Notes under the pieces: generated by a model
What the model saw: the letters and a program-made list of their open reading frames with translations, nothing else
Databases searched by the model: none
Told to the model about the DNA's origin: nothing
DNA from: Anaerolineales bacterium
Lineage (GTDB): Bacteria; Chloroflexota; Anaerolineae; Anaerolineales; UBA11579
Length of the DNA: 41,392 nucleotides
Assembly (NCBI GenBank): GCA_026129255.1
Contig: JAHCIJ010000005.1
Coordinates: 1-41,392 of the forward strand
Direction of reading: 5' to 3'
Translations under genes and position numbers: made by a program
Shown: positions 23,015 to 33,558 of the stretch, piece by piece
Layout of the letters: each line of letters starts with the position of its first letter
How positions within the stretch are numbered: position 1 is the stretch's first letter

Positions 23015-24718
23015 ATGCCCAAACTCAAGTATTTCCTACTGGCAGGGTTGTTCTTCCTGTTGCTGGCTCTCCTATTCACCTATCCCCTGGTATTGGATTT
23101 CAAAGAATCTATTGTAGGCGGCACCCAGGGAGACGGCATCTACTTTGTGTGGCTGGTGCGTTGGTATCAGGGCTTCTTCACCGGCGAGAATGCACATATC
23201 TTCTTTAACTCCCAGATGAACTACCCGCAGGGCTGGAACCTCTCCACTACGGATACCAGCCTGGCAGCGCTGCTGCCCAGCCTGCCGTTTAGCCTGCTGC
23301 TGGGGCCGGTGGCAGGCTTCAATGTTGGCATGTGGCTGAGCTTCGTATTTTCCGGCTTGACCATGTATGTCTGGGTGTACAAGCACACGCGCTCCCCGGC
23401 AGCCAGCCTGCTGGCAGGCACCATCTTTGCCTTCTACCCCAACCGCATCGCCCACTACACCGCCGGGCATCTCAATCTCTCGGCCACGGCCTGGTTCCCG
23501 CTGTACTTCATGGGCCTGTATGAGGTGCTGCGCGCACGCAAGCGTTTCAACTGGCCGTGGATGCTGTTATGTGCGCTGTCGCTGGGGCTGATCGCATTCA
23601 CATCGATGTATTACCTGTTGTTCACCCTGCTGATGACAGTGGTCTTCGTGGGCGGCTTTGTGCTCTTCGAGCTGCGCGGCCGCCTGCTGGCGTATCTCAA
23701 GCAGCCGGCTACCTGGCTACGCGCCGCACTGACCGCCCTGTTCAGCGCGCCGTTCCTGTACATGGCGCTGCGGCCCTTCCTCTCCCTGGCGGGCCAGGGC
23801 GGGCTGGCCGACCGCAGCGTGGACTACATGAACGAGTACGCTGCCGAACTGACCGACTTCCTCGCCCCGGCATCCAATCATTTCTTGTGGGGTGGCTGGA
23901 TCAGCGAGATCGTTGACCGCTCGCAATGGATCGAGGGCTCGCTATACGTCGGCGCGGTGACGCTGGTGCTGCTGGCGCTGGCCTTCGTGTGGAAGCGTGA
24001 CCTGGACAACAAGCCGCTGCTGTATATCTCCGGTCTAGTGATGCTGGCGGCCCTGATCGTAGCCATGGGTCCGCACCTGCACTGGGACCGCGAGCTGGTG
24101 CTGATCAAGGGTGAGCGTGTGCCGCTGCCGGGCCTACTGCTCTACAACTATGTGCCCTTCTTCGCCAAGATGCGCGCCATCATGCGCATGGGCCTGTTCA
24201 CCCTGCTCTTCGCGGCCTTTGCCGCCGGGCTGGGCGCTGACCTACTGCTGCGCCGTATCCGGCCGCAGTGGCGCACCTGGGGAACGGTGGCGCTGTTGGC
24301 GCTGACGCTGTTCGACTTTTATCCCGGCGCTTCTGTTGGCCAGGTCAAGCGCGTAGACGCCCGCCCAGTAGACTATTGGCTGGCCGAGCAAGTGGGAGAT
24401 GGCGCGGTGGTGCAGCTACCCTTCAGCCGCTCTACCGACCAGGAGCAAGTTTTTTACGCGCTGACACACCAGAAGCCCTTCACGGGCGGCTTCTTCAACG
24501 CCAACCAAACGGCACAGTTTCATTATCTGGCTCCGATCCTGGAGCGCTTTCCGGATCAGCACAGTGTGGAAACGCTGCGTGAATACCAAGTGGAGTACAT
24601 TGTGATCGACCCCGCCGACTATCCCGACTTTGCCGCCCTGCAACATGCGCTCACCGCATTGGGGCTGGTTCCGCTGGGCGAGCAGGGCGGGCTGTGGGTG
24701 TACACGTTTAGCGACTAG
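23015..24718 (+). CDS. Polytopic membrane protein, GT-C glycosyltransferase-like
   Basis: 567 residues with about eleven or twelve membrane segments. After the first segment a loop holds GGTQGDGIYFVW with Asp40, where GT-C enzymes have an acidic metal- or substrate-binding residue. The remainder is hydrophobic apart from a soluble C-terminal part of about 110 residues (after DARPVDYWLAEQ). The fold and loop acid suggest sugar or other transfer from a polyprenyl-phosphate donor on the outer face, but no specific family can be named. The next GT-C gene follows after two bases, so the two form an operon starting at the TATAAT at 23000. Confidence 0.65.
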   Translation: MPKLKYFLLAGLFFLLLALLFTYPLVLDFKESIVGGTQGDGIYFVWLVRWYQGFFTGENAHIFFNSQMNYPQGWNLSTTDTSLAALLPSLPFSLLLGPVAGFNVGMWLSFVFSGLTMYVWVYKHTRSPAASLLAGTIFAFYPNRIAHYTAGHLNLSATAWFPLYFMGLYEVLRARKRFNWPWMLLCALSLGLIAFTSMYYLLFTLLMTVVFVGGFVLFELRGRLLAYLKQPATWLRAALTALFSAPFLYMALRPFLSLAGQGGLADRSVDYMNEYAAELTDFLAPASNHFLWGGWISEIVDRSQWIEGSLYVGAVTLVLLALAFVWKRDLDNKPLLYISGLVMLAALIVAMGPHLHWDRELVLIKGERVPLPGLLLYNYVPFFAKMRAIMRMGLFTLLFAAFAAGLGADLLLRRIRPQWRTWGTVALLALTLFDFYPGASVGQVKRVDARPVDYWLAEQVGDGAVVQLPFSRSTDQEQVFYALTHQKPFTGGFFNANQTAQFHYLAPILERFPDQHSVETLREYQVEYIVIDPADYPDFAALQHALTALGLVPLGEQGGLWVYTFSD

Positions 24719-24720
24719 CC

Positions 24721-26277
24721 ATGGCCATTTTCAAAGATCGTTTCTATTGGCTGCTAGCTGGGCTCGGGTTGCTGGCCGCGATGCTGGCCCTGCGCCAGAT
24801 GCACTGGGGGCCGTGGGCCTTCAGCGACTCGGCCGCCTATATCTCGGCGGCCCGCAACCTGGTAGATGGCCACGGCCTCAGCGTACAGTCGCCCAGCGGC
24901 GCCTACCGCCCGCTAACCCTGCACCAGCCCTTGTACCCCTGGGTGATGGCGGCACCCTTGCTGCTGGGCATCCACCCCTTCACTTCCACTTTGGCACTCA
25001 ATGCGGCCAGCGCCTTTCTCGTAGTGTTTGCCCTCAGTGCAGGCGCCTACCGGCTGACGCGCTCCAAGGCACTGGCGCTGCTGTTTGCCGTGGCCCTGGC
25101 CAGCTTCCCCGTGCTGGCAGACAACCTGGGCGGCGCGATGAGCGAGCCGTTGTATCTGGCCCTAATGCTGGCAGGCTTTGTGTTCCTGCAGATCTATCTA
25201 GACCGGCAGCCGCGCTGGGCCTTGTACGCCGCGGCCCTGTGCGCCGGGCTAACTGTGCTGGCGCGCCTGGTGGGCGCGGCCAACGTAGCCGCCGGCGCAG
25301 TGGCGCTGTTGTTCCTGCTGCCCGCCAGCTGGCGCGAACGATTGAGGGCCGCTGGACTGTTCGCTGCGATCGGCGCGCTGCCCACGGTGGCCTGGCAGCT
25401 CAGCCTGCCCGCCCTGGCCGGGCGCAGTTTCGAAATGCCGGGCGATATGCCCAGCCGCATTAATGCATTTTGGTACGCACTGGTGAATGTGCTCGGCGGT
25501 TGGCTGCCGGTGCGCTCTGTTTGGGGATTGCCCGGTGCGCTGAATGCAGGGCTCTCAATATTCCTGGTGGCGACGCTGGCCGTCAGCACGCTGCTGGCCT
25601 TGTGGCTACTCATCCGCCGACACAGGCTGCCCACCTGGGCACGCTTGTGCCTGGTGGCCAGCGCACAGGCCGTGGCCTACACTGTGGTGTGCTTCGCGGC
25701 GTTTGCTTTCTCGGATGTCACGCCCGATATTAATGACCGCACTATGCTGCCGCTGTTCCCGCTGTTGCTCATCGTCATCGGGGCTGGGCTGTGGGGCATA
25801 TTCAGCACAAAACCGAAAATGGCCAACGCAGTGTTGGCAATGCTGACTGCGCTGTGCGTGCTGGCCTGGGCGCCTGTGACCCACAAGCTGGTAAACGAGC
25901 GCTACGAAATGGGCCACGGCTACACTGCTACCTATTACCGTGGCTCGTTGCTGCTGCAGACGGCGCGCGAGCTGCCGCAGGATGTGCCATGGATCTCCAA
26001 TGAGCCAGCGTTGTTCCTACTGTATCTCAATAAGCCCACCTACGATCTGGGCACCATCTACGATCAGATGCTGACGGCGAACAATCCACCGCTGGGCGAA
26101 GGCGACACCTATCTGGATACGATGTTCCGTGAAGACGATGCCATTCTGCTGGTGTACCCTTTGCAGATCAAGGCCGCATTGGGGGAATGGGCACTGAACC
26201 ATATAGAGAACCTGGTGCGCGGGTTACTCCCGCTCTATGATGGCAGCGAAGGGCTGATCCTGATCGCACCGCAATAA
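24721..26277 (+). CDS. GT-C membrane glycosyltransferase (GT39/ArnT-like)
   Basis: 518 residues with about ten to twelve membrane segments. The first extracytoplasmic loop has FSDSAAYISAARNLVDGHGL (Asp36) followed by YRPLTLHQPLYPW, a layout typical of polyprenyl-phosphate-sugar dependent protein or lipid glycosyltransferases. The C-terminal region (about 400-518) is a mostly soluble extracytoplasmic domain. Donor and acceptor are unknown; the ALG5-like GT2 at 17.9 kb could make its donor. It starts two bases after the preceding GT-C gene and ends at a two-way terminator. Confidence 0.72.
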   Translation: MAIFKDRFYWLLAGLGLLAAMLALRQMHWGPWAFSDSAAYISAARNLVDGHGLSVQSPSGAYRPLTLHQPLYPWVMAAPLLLGIHPFTSTLALNAASAFLVVFALSAGAYRLTRSKALALLFAVALASFPVLADNLGGAMSEPLYLALMLAGFVFLQIYLDRQPRWALYAAALCAGLTVLARLVGAANVAAGAVALLFLLPASWRERLRAAGLFAAIGALPTVAWQLSLPALAGRSFEMPGDMPSRINAFWYALVNVLGGWLPVRSVWGLPGALNAGLSIFLVATLAVSTLLALWLLIRRHRLPTWARLCLVASAQAVAYTVVCFAAFAFSDVTPDINDRTMLPLFPLLLIVIGAGLWGIFSTKPKMANAVLAMLTALCVLAWAPVTHKLVNERYEMGHGYTATYYRGSLLLQTARELPQDVPWISNEPALFLLYLNKPTYDLGTIYDQMLTANNPPLGEGDTYLDTMFREDDAILLVYPLQIKAALGEWALNHIENLVRGLLPLYDGSEGLILIAPQ

Positions 26278-26305
26278 AAAAGGGCAGCCGTGCGGCTGCC
26301 CTTTT
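26278..26305. terminator. Bidirectional intrinsic terminator
   Basis: AAAAGGGCAGCCG (26278-26290) and CGGCTGCCCTTTT (26293-26305) form a perfect 13-bp stem with a TG tip and A/T-rich flanks, between the convergent GT-C and MreB-like genes. Confidence 0.9.
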
Positions 26306-26328
26306 GTTATCACTTTCTCTTGCTTCTA

Positions 26329-27327
26329 CTAGCCCAGGTAGCGCGCCAGGGTCTTGTATTCATCCAAGGCGCGTTGGGCGCCCATGGCGACACAGTTCAC
26401 CGGGTCATCCACCAGGTAGGCGGGCACACCCAGCTTCTGGGTCATGAGGCGGTCCATGCCGCGCAGTAGCGCGCCGCCCCCACTCAGGGCCACGCCGCGG
26501 TCAATGATGTCTGAGGCCAGCTCGGGTGGCGTACGCTCCAACACACGGCGGATCATTTCGAAGATTTCGTCCAGCGTGGGTTGCACCGCCTCCACCACTT
26601 CAGAGGTGGTGATGGTGAGCGGGCGCGGCAGGCCGGTCACCTGGTCCTGCCCTTGCAGCTCAACACTCTGCTCTTCGTCTTGCGGCACCGCCGCGCCTAC
26701 GCGCAGCTTGACCATCTCAGCGGTGCGCTGGCCAATGTGCAGGCCGTATTTGCGGCGCACATAGCTGGCAATCGCATCGTCCAGATCCAAGCCGCCCAAA
26801 CGCAAATTCTCGCCGGAGACGACATCGTTCATGGCCAGCACGGCAGCCTGGGTGCAGCCGCCGCCCAGGCACACCACCATGTTGCCGGTGGGCGTGCCCA
26901 CCGGCAGGTCGATGCCGAGGGCGGCCGCCAGCGGCTGCGGGATCAGGGCTGTATCGCCACTGGTGAGCGAGGCTTCGTGCACCGCACGGCGCTCTACGCT
27001 GGTGATGCCAAAGGGATGGGTGATCATGATGCGCGGCTTGAACAGGCGCACCGATCCGCCGACGCGGCGCACCAGGTGCTCCAACAAAAGCTCGGTCAGC
27101 TCAAAGTGGGCCACAACGCCCTTTTGCAGGGGGCGTACCACTTCAATGGTCTCTTCGGATACACGGCCGATCATGCCCTGAGCTTCTTCGCCCACAGCGA
27201 CGATCTTCTGCTCTTGCATATCCACCGCAACTACGGTGGGCTCTTGCAGGATGATCTCGCCGCCCTGTACGATGCGAATGAACATCGTGCCCAGATCAAT
27301 GCCAAGTTCGCGTGCTAATACTGCCAT
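26329..27327 (-). CDS. MreB-like actin-family protein with altered ATPase residues
   Basis: 332 residues from ATG 27327. Full MreB/Mbl fold order: phosphate 1 GIDLGTMFIRIV (9-20), EPTVVAVD, FKPRIMITHPFGITSVERRA, phosphate 2 region (150-163), GERT-like IGQRTAEMVKLRVGAA, and adenosine motif LSGGGALLRGMD (281-292). The second Glu of the usual I-E-E-P is Gln131, and the usual V-D-I-G-G-G-T-T-E is VCLGGGCTQ, so Asp is Cys153, the first Thr is Cys158 and Glu is Gln160. By recollection Glu131 and Thr158 are catalytic in the Thermotoga protein, so this one may bind but not hydrolyse ATP. mreC and mreD are not beside it; it follows atpC by 134 bases. A role in cell shape or a scaffold is inferred. Confidence 0.85.
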   Translation of the reverse strand: MAVLARELGIDLGTMFIRIVQGGEIILQEPTVVAVDMQEQKIVAVGEEAQGMIGRVSEETIEVVRPLQKGVVAHFELTELLLEHLVRRVGGSVRLFKPRIMITHPFGITSVERRAVHEASLTSGDTALIPQPLAAALGIDLPVGTPTGNMVVCLGGGCTQAAVLAMNDVVSGENLRLGGLDLDDAIASYVRRKYGLHIGQRTAEMVKLRVGAAVPQDEEQSVELQGQDQVTGLPRPLTITTSEVVEAVQPTLDEIFEMIRRVLERTPPELASDIIDRGVALSGGGALLRGMDRLMTQKLGVPAYLVDDPVNCVAMGAQRALDEYKTLARYLG

Positions 27328-27461
27328 AGGGTTCTCTTCAGGTTGCCAGTGAGGCAATGGCGCGCAGGCTGTTCTACCAGCCAGGGCCATAACGCATACA
27401 GATAGATTGCCGCGTCTGCCGCCAGGGCAGTGTGTTTACGGGCGCTGAGCGTGGCGATATT

Positions 27462-27914
27462 CTACTCGCCGGAGCTTTGAGTTGGGAAGCGGCTGTGGCG
27501 GTTGGAACGGCCAAAACGGCGGGCCACGTCCAAGCGCAGGGAGGAACGCGCCAAGGCGGCCTCGGCGGCCAGGTAAGCCTCGGTGCCAGGCGGCGGGCCT
27601 TCGGCCAGACGCTGCTCGGCTTCGCGCTTGGCGCGCTCGGCACGCATAACATCGATTTCTTCGACGTTCTCAGCGGCGTCGGCTAGGATGGTAACAACGT
27701 CCGGCTGGATCTCAGCCAGGCCGCCCGTTACGGTGAACAGGAACTCATCCGCGCCCTGCCTCACCTTGACGACGCCGGGGCGCATGGTGGAAAGCAGGGG
27801 AACGTGGTTAGGCAAAATGCCCATCTCGCCGTCGTGACCGGGGATGGTTACGATATCCGCATCGCCTTCAAAGACGCTACGGTCCTGGGAAACAATTTCG
27901 CAACGGATGGTCAT
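27462..27914 (-). CDS. atpC: F1F0 ATP synthase epsilon subunit
   Basis: 150 residues. Central stalk subunit that couples gamma rotation to the c-ring and can inhibit hydrolysis. An N-terminal beta-sandwich shows the family text MTIRCEIVSQDRSVFEGDAD, IPGHDGEMGILPNHVPLLS and a closing TGGLAEIQPDVVTILAD. A C-terminal two-helix part (about 85-135) is rich in Ala, Glu and Arg; a short Ser/Arg tail is added. It is the last F1 gene, separated from atpD by 75 bases that hold a strong hairpin and AGAGATT-like repeats. Confidence 0.95.
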   Translation of the reverse strand: MTIRCEIVSQDRSVFEGDADIVTIPGHDGEMGILPNHVPLLSTMRPGVVKVRQGADEFLFTVTGGLAEIQPDVVTILADAAENVEEIDVMRAERAKREAEQRLAEGPPPGTEAYLAAEAALARSSLRLDVARRFGRSNRHSRFPTQSSGE

Positions 27915-27940
27915 GCAAATCTCTCAATCTCTAATCTCTA

Positions 27941-27974
27941 GCTCTCCAGCCTCGCGAATACGAGGCTGGAGAGC
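27941..27974 (-). promoter_or_regulatory. Strong hairpin between atpD and atpC
   Basis: A perfect 14-bp stem (GCTCTCCAGCCTCG 27941-27954, CGAGGCTGGAGAGC 27961-27974) with a six-base loop. In the transcribed direction it is followed by purine-rich AGAGATTAGAGATTGAGAGA, not a T-run, so RNA processing, stabilisation or partial attenuation is more likely than termination. Confidence 0.7.
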
Positions 27975-27989
27975 AGAGATCGTGATTTC

Positions 27990-30307
<2,318 letters not shown>

Positions 30308-30337
30308 ATCTGTCCACTGTCAACTGTAGACTGTCAA
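30308..30337 (-). repeat. Short direct repeat between atpA and atpG
   Basis: On the transcribed strand GTTGACAGT occurs twice (with CTACA between) and a third, partial GGACAG lies beside the atpG start. This is the same degenerate stutter style as other spacers here and may supply a weak SD. Confidence 0.5.
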
Positions 30338-31981
30338 CTAATTCCAGGTGCTGTTGAAGGTCTCAATGGCACCCTTGAGGCGAGCCTTGAGCTCATCGCT
30401 GAGGGCCTTCTTCTCGCGGATCTCTTTGAGCAGATCGGCATGCGAAGCATCCAGGAAGCGCACCAGTGAGGATTCCCACTCGTTCATACGCTCGATCTCG
30501 ATATTATCTGCCAGGCCACTCGTGCCGGCGTAGATCACAGACACTTCGTGTTCCAAGCTCATGGGGACATACTGCGGCTGCTTGAGAATTTCCTGCAGAC
30601 GCTGGCCGCGGCTGAGCTGGGCTTGGGTGGCCTTGTCCAGGCCGGAACCGAACTGGGCGAAGGCGGCCAACTCACGGAAAGAGGCCATATCCAAGCGCAG
30701 ACCACCGGCCACCTGCTTCATGGCCTTGGTCTGGGCATCACCACCCACGCGCGAGACAGATTGACCGGCGTTGATGGCGGGGCGGATACCTGCGTAGAAC
30801 AGGTTGGCTTCCAGATAGATCTGACCGTCAGTAATGGAGATCACGTTGGTGGGCACGTACGCAGATACGTCACCCAGCAGGGTTTCAATGATAGGCAGCG
30901 CAGTGAGTGAGCCACCCGAGTGCTTGAGCCAGACGATCTTGCTGTCCTTAGCGCCCTTCAGCGCCTCTTCAGCATTGTGCTTGGCCAGCGGGCCGCTGAA
31001 GGCCTGGCCATCGCTTTCTTCCGCAACCTCGCCCTCGAAGCTCTTAGGCACAACCACATAACCATCCGCCAGGCGGGCGGCGCGTTCCAGCAAGCGGGAG
31101 TGCAGGTAGAAGAGGTCGCCCGGGTAGGCTTCACGGCCTGGCGGGCGGCGCAGCAACAGGGACACCTGGCGATAAGCCCAGGCGTGCTTGGAAAGGTCGT
31201 CGTAGACAATGAGCGCATCGCGCCCAGTCTCCATAAATTCTTCACCGATGGCGCAGCCCGCGTACGGCGCAATGTATTGCAGCGCGGCCGACTCGTCGGC
31301 GGAAGCCACCACGATCACAGTGTGCTCCATGGCGCCGTGTTCTTCAAGGATGGCTACCGTGCGGGCAATTGCGGCCTTCTTCTGGCCGATGGCGACGTAG
31401 ATACACAGCAGGTCTTTGCCCTTCTGGTTAATGATGGCGTCAATGGCCAGGGCGGTCTTGCCGGTTTGGCGGTCACCGATGATGAGCTGGCGTTGGCCAC
31501 GGCCAACGGGGGTCAGTGCATCGATACCCTTGATACCGGTCTGCACCGGGGTATCTACGTCTTTGCGGCGGATCACGCCCGGAGCAATGCGCTCGATCGG
31601 GCGGTATTGGGTGAAAGCGATCGGACCCTTGCCGTCAATGGGCTCACCGAGCGCATTAACCACACGGCCAACGAGGGCATCGCCAACCGGCACAGACGCA
31701 ATGCGCCCAGTGGAGCGCACGGTCATGCCTTCTTCAATGCCGGAGAAGTCTCCCATAACGATGATACCGACGTCTTCACGCTCCAGGTTGAAGGCAATAC
31801 CCATCACGCCGTTCTCAAACTGAACGAGCTCCTGGGCTTGCACCTGAGCCAGGCCGGATGCACGGGCAATACCGTCACCGGCCGAGATCACCGTTCCTAC
31901 GTCACGCAGCTCGAATTCAGGTTTAAACGCATCGATCTGCTTTTGCAGGCTGGAAGAAATATCTTTGATCATGTCAGTCAT
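30338..31981 (-). CDS. atpA: F1F0 ATP synthase alpha subunit with an extended central loop
   Basis: 547 residues, about 35-45 longer than typical alpha. Non-catalytic nucleotide-binding F1 subunit. Seen: Walker A GDRQTGKT (169-176), [12 protein letters not shown] (Walker B), and Arg411 in SVSRVGG, the residue that reaches the beta catalytic site. Between LLERAARL (297-304) and GGSLTALP (356-363), where most alphas have a short loop, there are about 50 residues (305-355), including [10 protein letters not shown] and SKIVWLKH. The start at 31981 has GGAG ten bases upstream; Met at 31972 is a less likely alternative. It is first of the atpA-G-D-C operon; no atpH or F0 genes precede it. Confidence 0.96.
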   Translation of the reverse strand: MTDMIKDISSSLQKQIDAFKPEFELRDVGTVISAGDGIARASGLAQVQAQELVQFENGVMGIAFNLEREDVGIIVMGDFSGIEEGMTVRSTGRIASVPVGDALVGRVVNALGEPIDGKGPIAFTQYRPIERIAPGVIRRKDVDTPVQTGIKGIDALTPVGRGQRQLIIGDRQTGKTALAIDAIINQKGKDLLCIYVAIGQKKAAIARTVAILEEHGAMEHTVIVVASADESAALQYIAPYAGCAIGEEFMETGRDALIVYDDLSKHAWAYRQVSLLLRRPPGREAYPGDLFYLHSRLLERAARLADGYVVVPKSFEGEVAEESDGQAFSGPLAKHNAEEALKGAKDSKIVWLKHSGGSLTALPIIETLLGDVSAYVPTNVISITDGQIYLEANLFYAGIRPAINAGQSVSRVGGDAQTKAMKQVAGGLRLDMASFRELAAFAQFGSGLDKATQAQLSRGQRLQEILKQPQYVPMSLEHEVSVIYAGTSGLADNIEIERMNEWESSLVRFLDASHADLLKEIREKKALSDELKARLKGAIETFNSTWN

Positions 31982-31998
31982 GGGTCAACATCTCCGCT

Positions 31999-32028
31999 TT
32001 TCGCGAAAGGGATTTTTCGCCAATTGGC
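31999..32028. promoter_or_regulatory. Two perfect 10-bp palindromes in the atpA upstream region
   Basis: TTTCGCGAAA (31999-32008) and GCCAATTGGC (32019-32028) are each perfectly self-complementary and ten bases apart. They lie between the atpA start and a possible -10 (TATCAT on the minus strand, 32044-32039). They could be operators or leader RNA hairpins; no known regulator is recognised. Confidence 0.35.
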
Positions 32029-32121
32029 ATTTGGGTAGATGATAACAGATAGGGGTGTATTAGTCTAGTATTTCACAAATTGATAGTAAGTCTGCCCTTT
32101 GAGGGCGTAGCCCGCGCTCGT

Positions 32122-32127
32122 TATAAT
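32122..32127 (+). promoter_or_regulatory. -10 box of the J-domain gene
   Basis: TATAAT ends 19 bases before ATG 32147. The short leader (about 13 bases, TTCCACTTTTTGCCGT) is pyrimidine-rich and has no SD. Confidence 0.5.
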
Positions 32128-32146
32128 TTGTTCCACTTTTTGCCGT

Positions 32147-32977
32147 ATGAACAAGACCACGAGCCTTATTTCCCCCCTGCAGGCCGAGCTGGACAACCTG
32201 CGTGCCAAGCTGGCCCGCCGCCGCGAGTATATGGATCTGCTCGAGCTCGAGCTGAGCAATACCCGTGGCGCTCTGCGGGAATTTACTGACCTGTACACCC
32301 AGCACATTGGCCCTCTGGAGGCTTACCAGCAGCGCTTGCAGCGCCAACTGGACATCCTCACCGCTGACCAGGCGCCCCCGGGCAATGACTGGCGCGGCGT
32401 ACACCGCGGCCCCGGGCATAGCCGGCCGCGCCCAGGGGCTGAACAGCCCCTGGAAGAGGACGACATTCCCTTTAAAAAGAGAGCGGCTCCCACTTCACAG
32501 GATGTAAACCACGAGCGCCGGGTGCGCGATTTGTTCCGCCGGCTGGCAAAACGCTATCACCCAGATCTGGCCACGGATGAGGAGCAGAAGAAGTGGAACG
32601 AAGAAATCATGGCTGAGGTCAACCAAGCCTACACAGCCAAGAATCTGCAGGCACTGGAAGCGCTGGACAAGCGCATGGGGTTGGAGATAGAGCTGGGCGC
32701 CACGCCCGCCGTGGAGCTAGCGCGCCTGACAGTGGAGCTGCGCCAACTGGAAACGCTGATCTTCGATATGGAGCAAACCATCCGAGATCTGGACCTTTCG
32801 CCAGCGATGCAACTACGCAACGAATTGCGTATCGACCACGAGGATGGCCGAGACAGCCTGGCAGCCCTGGCGCGCGAGGTGCGCGAGCGCATCGCCCTAC
32901 TCGAGGAGCAGGTGTTGGCCATGGGCGGGGATCTTAAAAAGAATAACGGAGACGAGCCAGCTGACAGTAGCAGCTAG
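32147..32977 (+). CDS. J-domain protein with flanking coiled coils
   Basis: 276 residues. A long N-terminal coiled coil (about 8-72) and a charged, Pro/Gly-rich linker (73-117) lead to a J-domain (about 120-178) with the Hsp70-stimulating HPD at 138-140 in LAKRYHPDLATDEEQKKWNE. A second coiled coil spans 188-262. It lacks the Gly/Phe and zinc regions of DnaJ, so it is a specialised co-chaperone that probably recruits DnaK to a partner bound through the coils. Partner unknown. It is divergent from the ATP synthase operon. Its stop overlaps the ruvA stop at a shared CTAG. Confidence 0.82.
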   Translation: MNKTTSLISPLQAELDNLRAKLARRREYMDLLELELSNTRGALREFTDLYTQHIGPLEAYQQRLQRQLDILTADQAPPGNDWRGVHRGPGHSRPRPGAEQPLEEDDIPFKKRAAPTSQDVNHERRVRDLFRRLAKRYHPDLATDEEQKKWNEEIMAEVNQAYTAKNLQALEALDKRMGLEIELGATPAVELARLTVELRQLETLIFDMEQTIRDLDLSPAMQLRNELRIDHEDGRDSLAALAREVRERIALLEEQVLAMGGDLKKNNGDEPADSSS

Positions 32978-33558
32978 GCAGGCTTCTTGAAATAGCGCAG
33001 CGCCATCTTGAGACGCTCTTCCACATCTGTAGACGCGTCGGCCGGCAGAGATTGCAAAGCGGCCTGCGCTTCCACTACGCTGTAGCCCAACGCCATCAAC
33101 GCATCCAACAAGTCACCGTCGGCAGGTTGCGCCATAGCGATGGGCGCGTCACCTTCCATGGGCAGAATGCGGTCGGCCAGGTGCAGTACGATCTTCTGCG
33201 CCGTCTTGCTACCCACGCCGGGCACCTTGCCCAGCACCGCACTCTGGCCGCCGAGCACGGCTGCCCGCAGGTTGCCTACGCTGAGCGCCGAAAGGATGGC
33301 GAGCGCTAATTTCGGCCCGACGCGCTCCACGCCGATCAGCAGAGTGAAGGTATCACGCGCCTCGGTGGTCGAGAATCCGTACAGACTGAGTTCGTTCTCG
33401 CGCACCACCAAATAAGTGTGCAGGGTCAGTGCTTGGCCGCTCTGCGCCTCGGCGAGCACGCCGCGCGGCACATGCACTTTGAAGCCCATGCCGGAAATTT
33501 CCAGCACCAGACTGCTTTCTCCAATATGGGTGATGCGCCCGGTAAGTGATGAGATCAT
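32974..33558 (-). CDS. ruvA: Holliday junction branch migration protein RuvA
   Basis: 194 residues. Binds four-way DNA junctions and loads RuvB. An OB-fold N-domain (MISSLTGRITHIGESSLVLE) is followed by a double HhH domain (GVERVGPKLALAILSAL and VPGVGSKTAQKIVLHLADRI) and a C-terminal three-helix domain (about 145-194, DALMALGYSVVEAQAAL). The start overlaps the DUF4010 stop by four bases (ATGA). Last gene of the operon; ruvB is not in the window. Confidence 0.96.
   Translation of the reverse strand: MISSLTGRITHIGESSLVLEISGMGFKVHVPRGVLAEAQSGQALTLHTYLVVRENELSLYGFSTTEARDTFTLLIGVERVGPKLALAILSALSVGNLRAAVLGGQSAVLGKVPGVGSKTAQKIVLHLADRILPMEGDAPIAMAQPADGDLLDALMALGYSVVEAQAALQSLPADASTDVEERLKMALRYFKKPA

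Noticed and set aside
30920..32038. 372-codon plus-strand frame opposite atpA
   Set aside because: Antisense shadow of atpA, same reasons.
32060..32419. Minus-strand frame upstream of atpA as a possible atpH (delta)
   Set aside because: It is antisense to the J-domain gene and has no delta-subunit motif.
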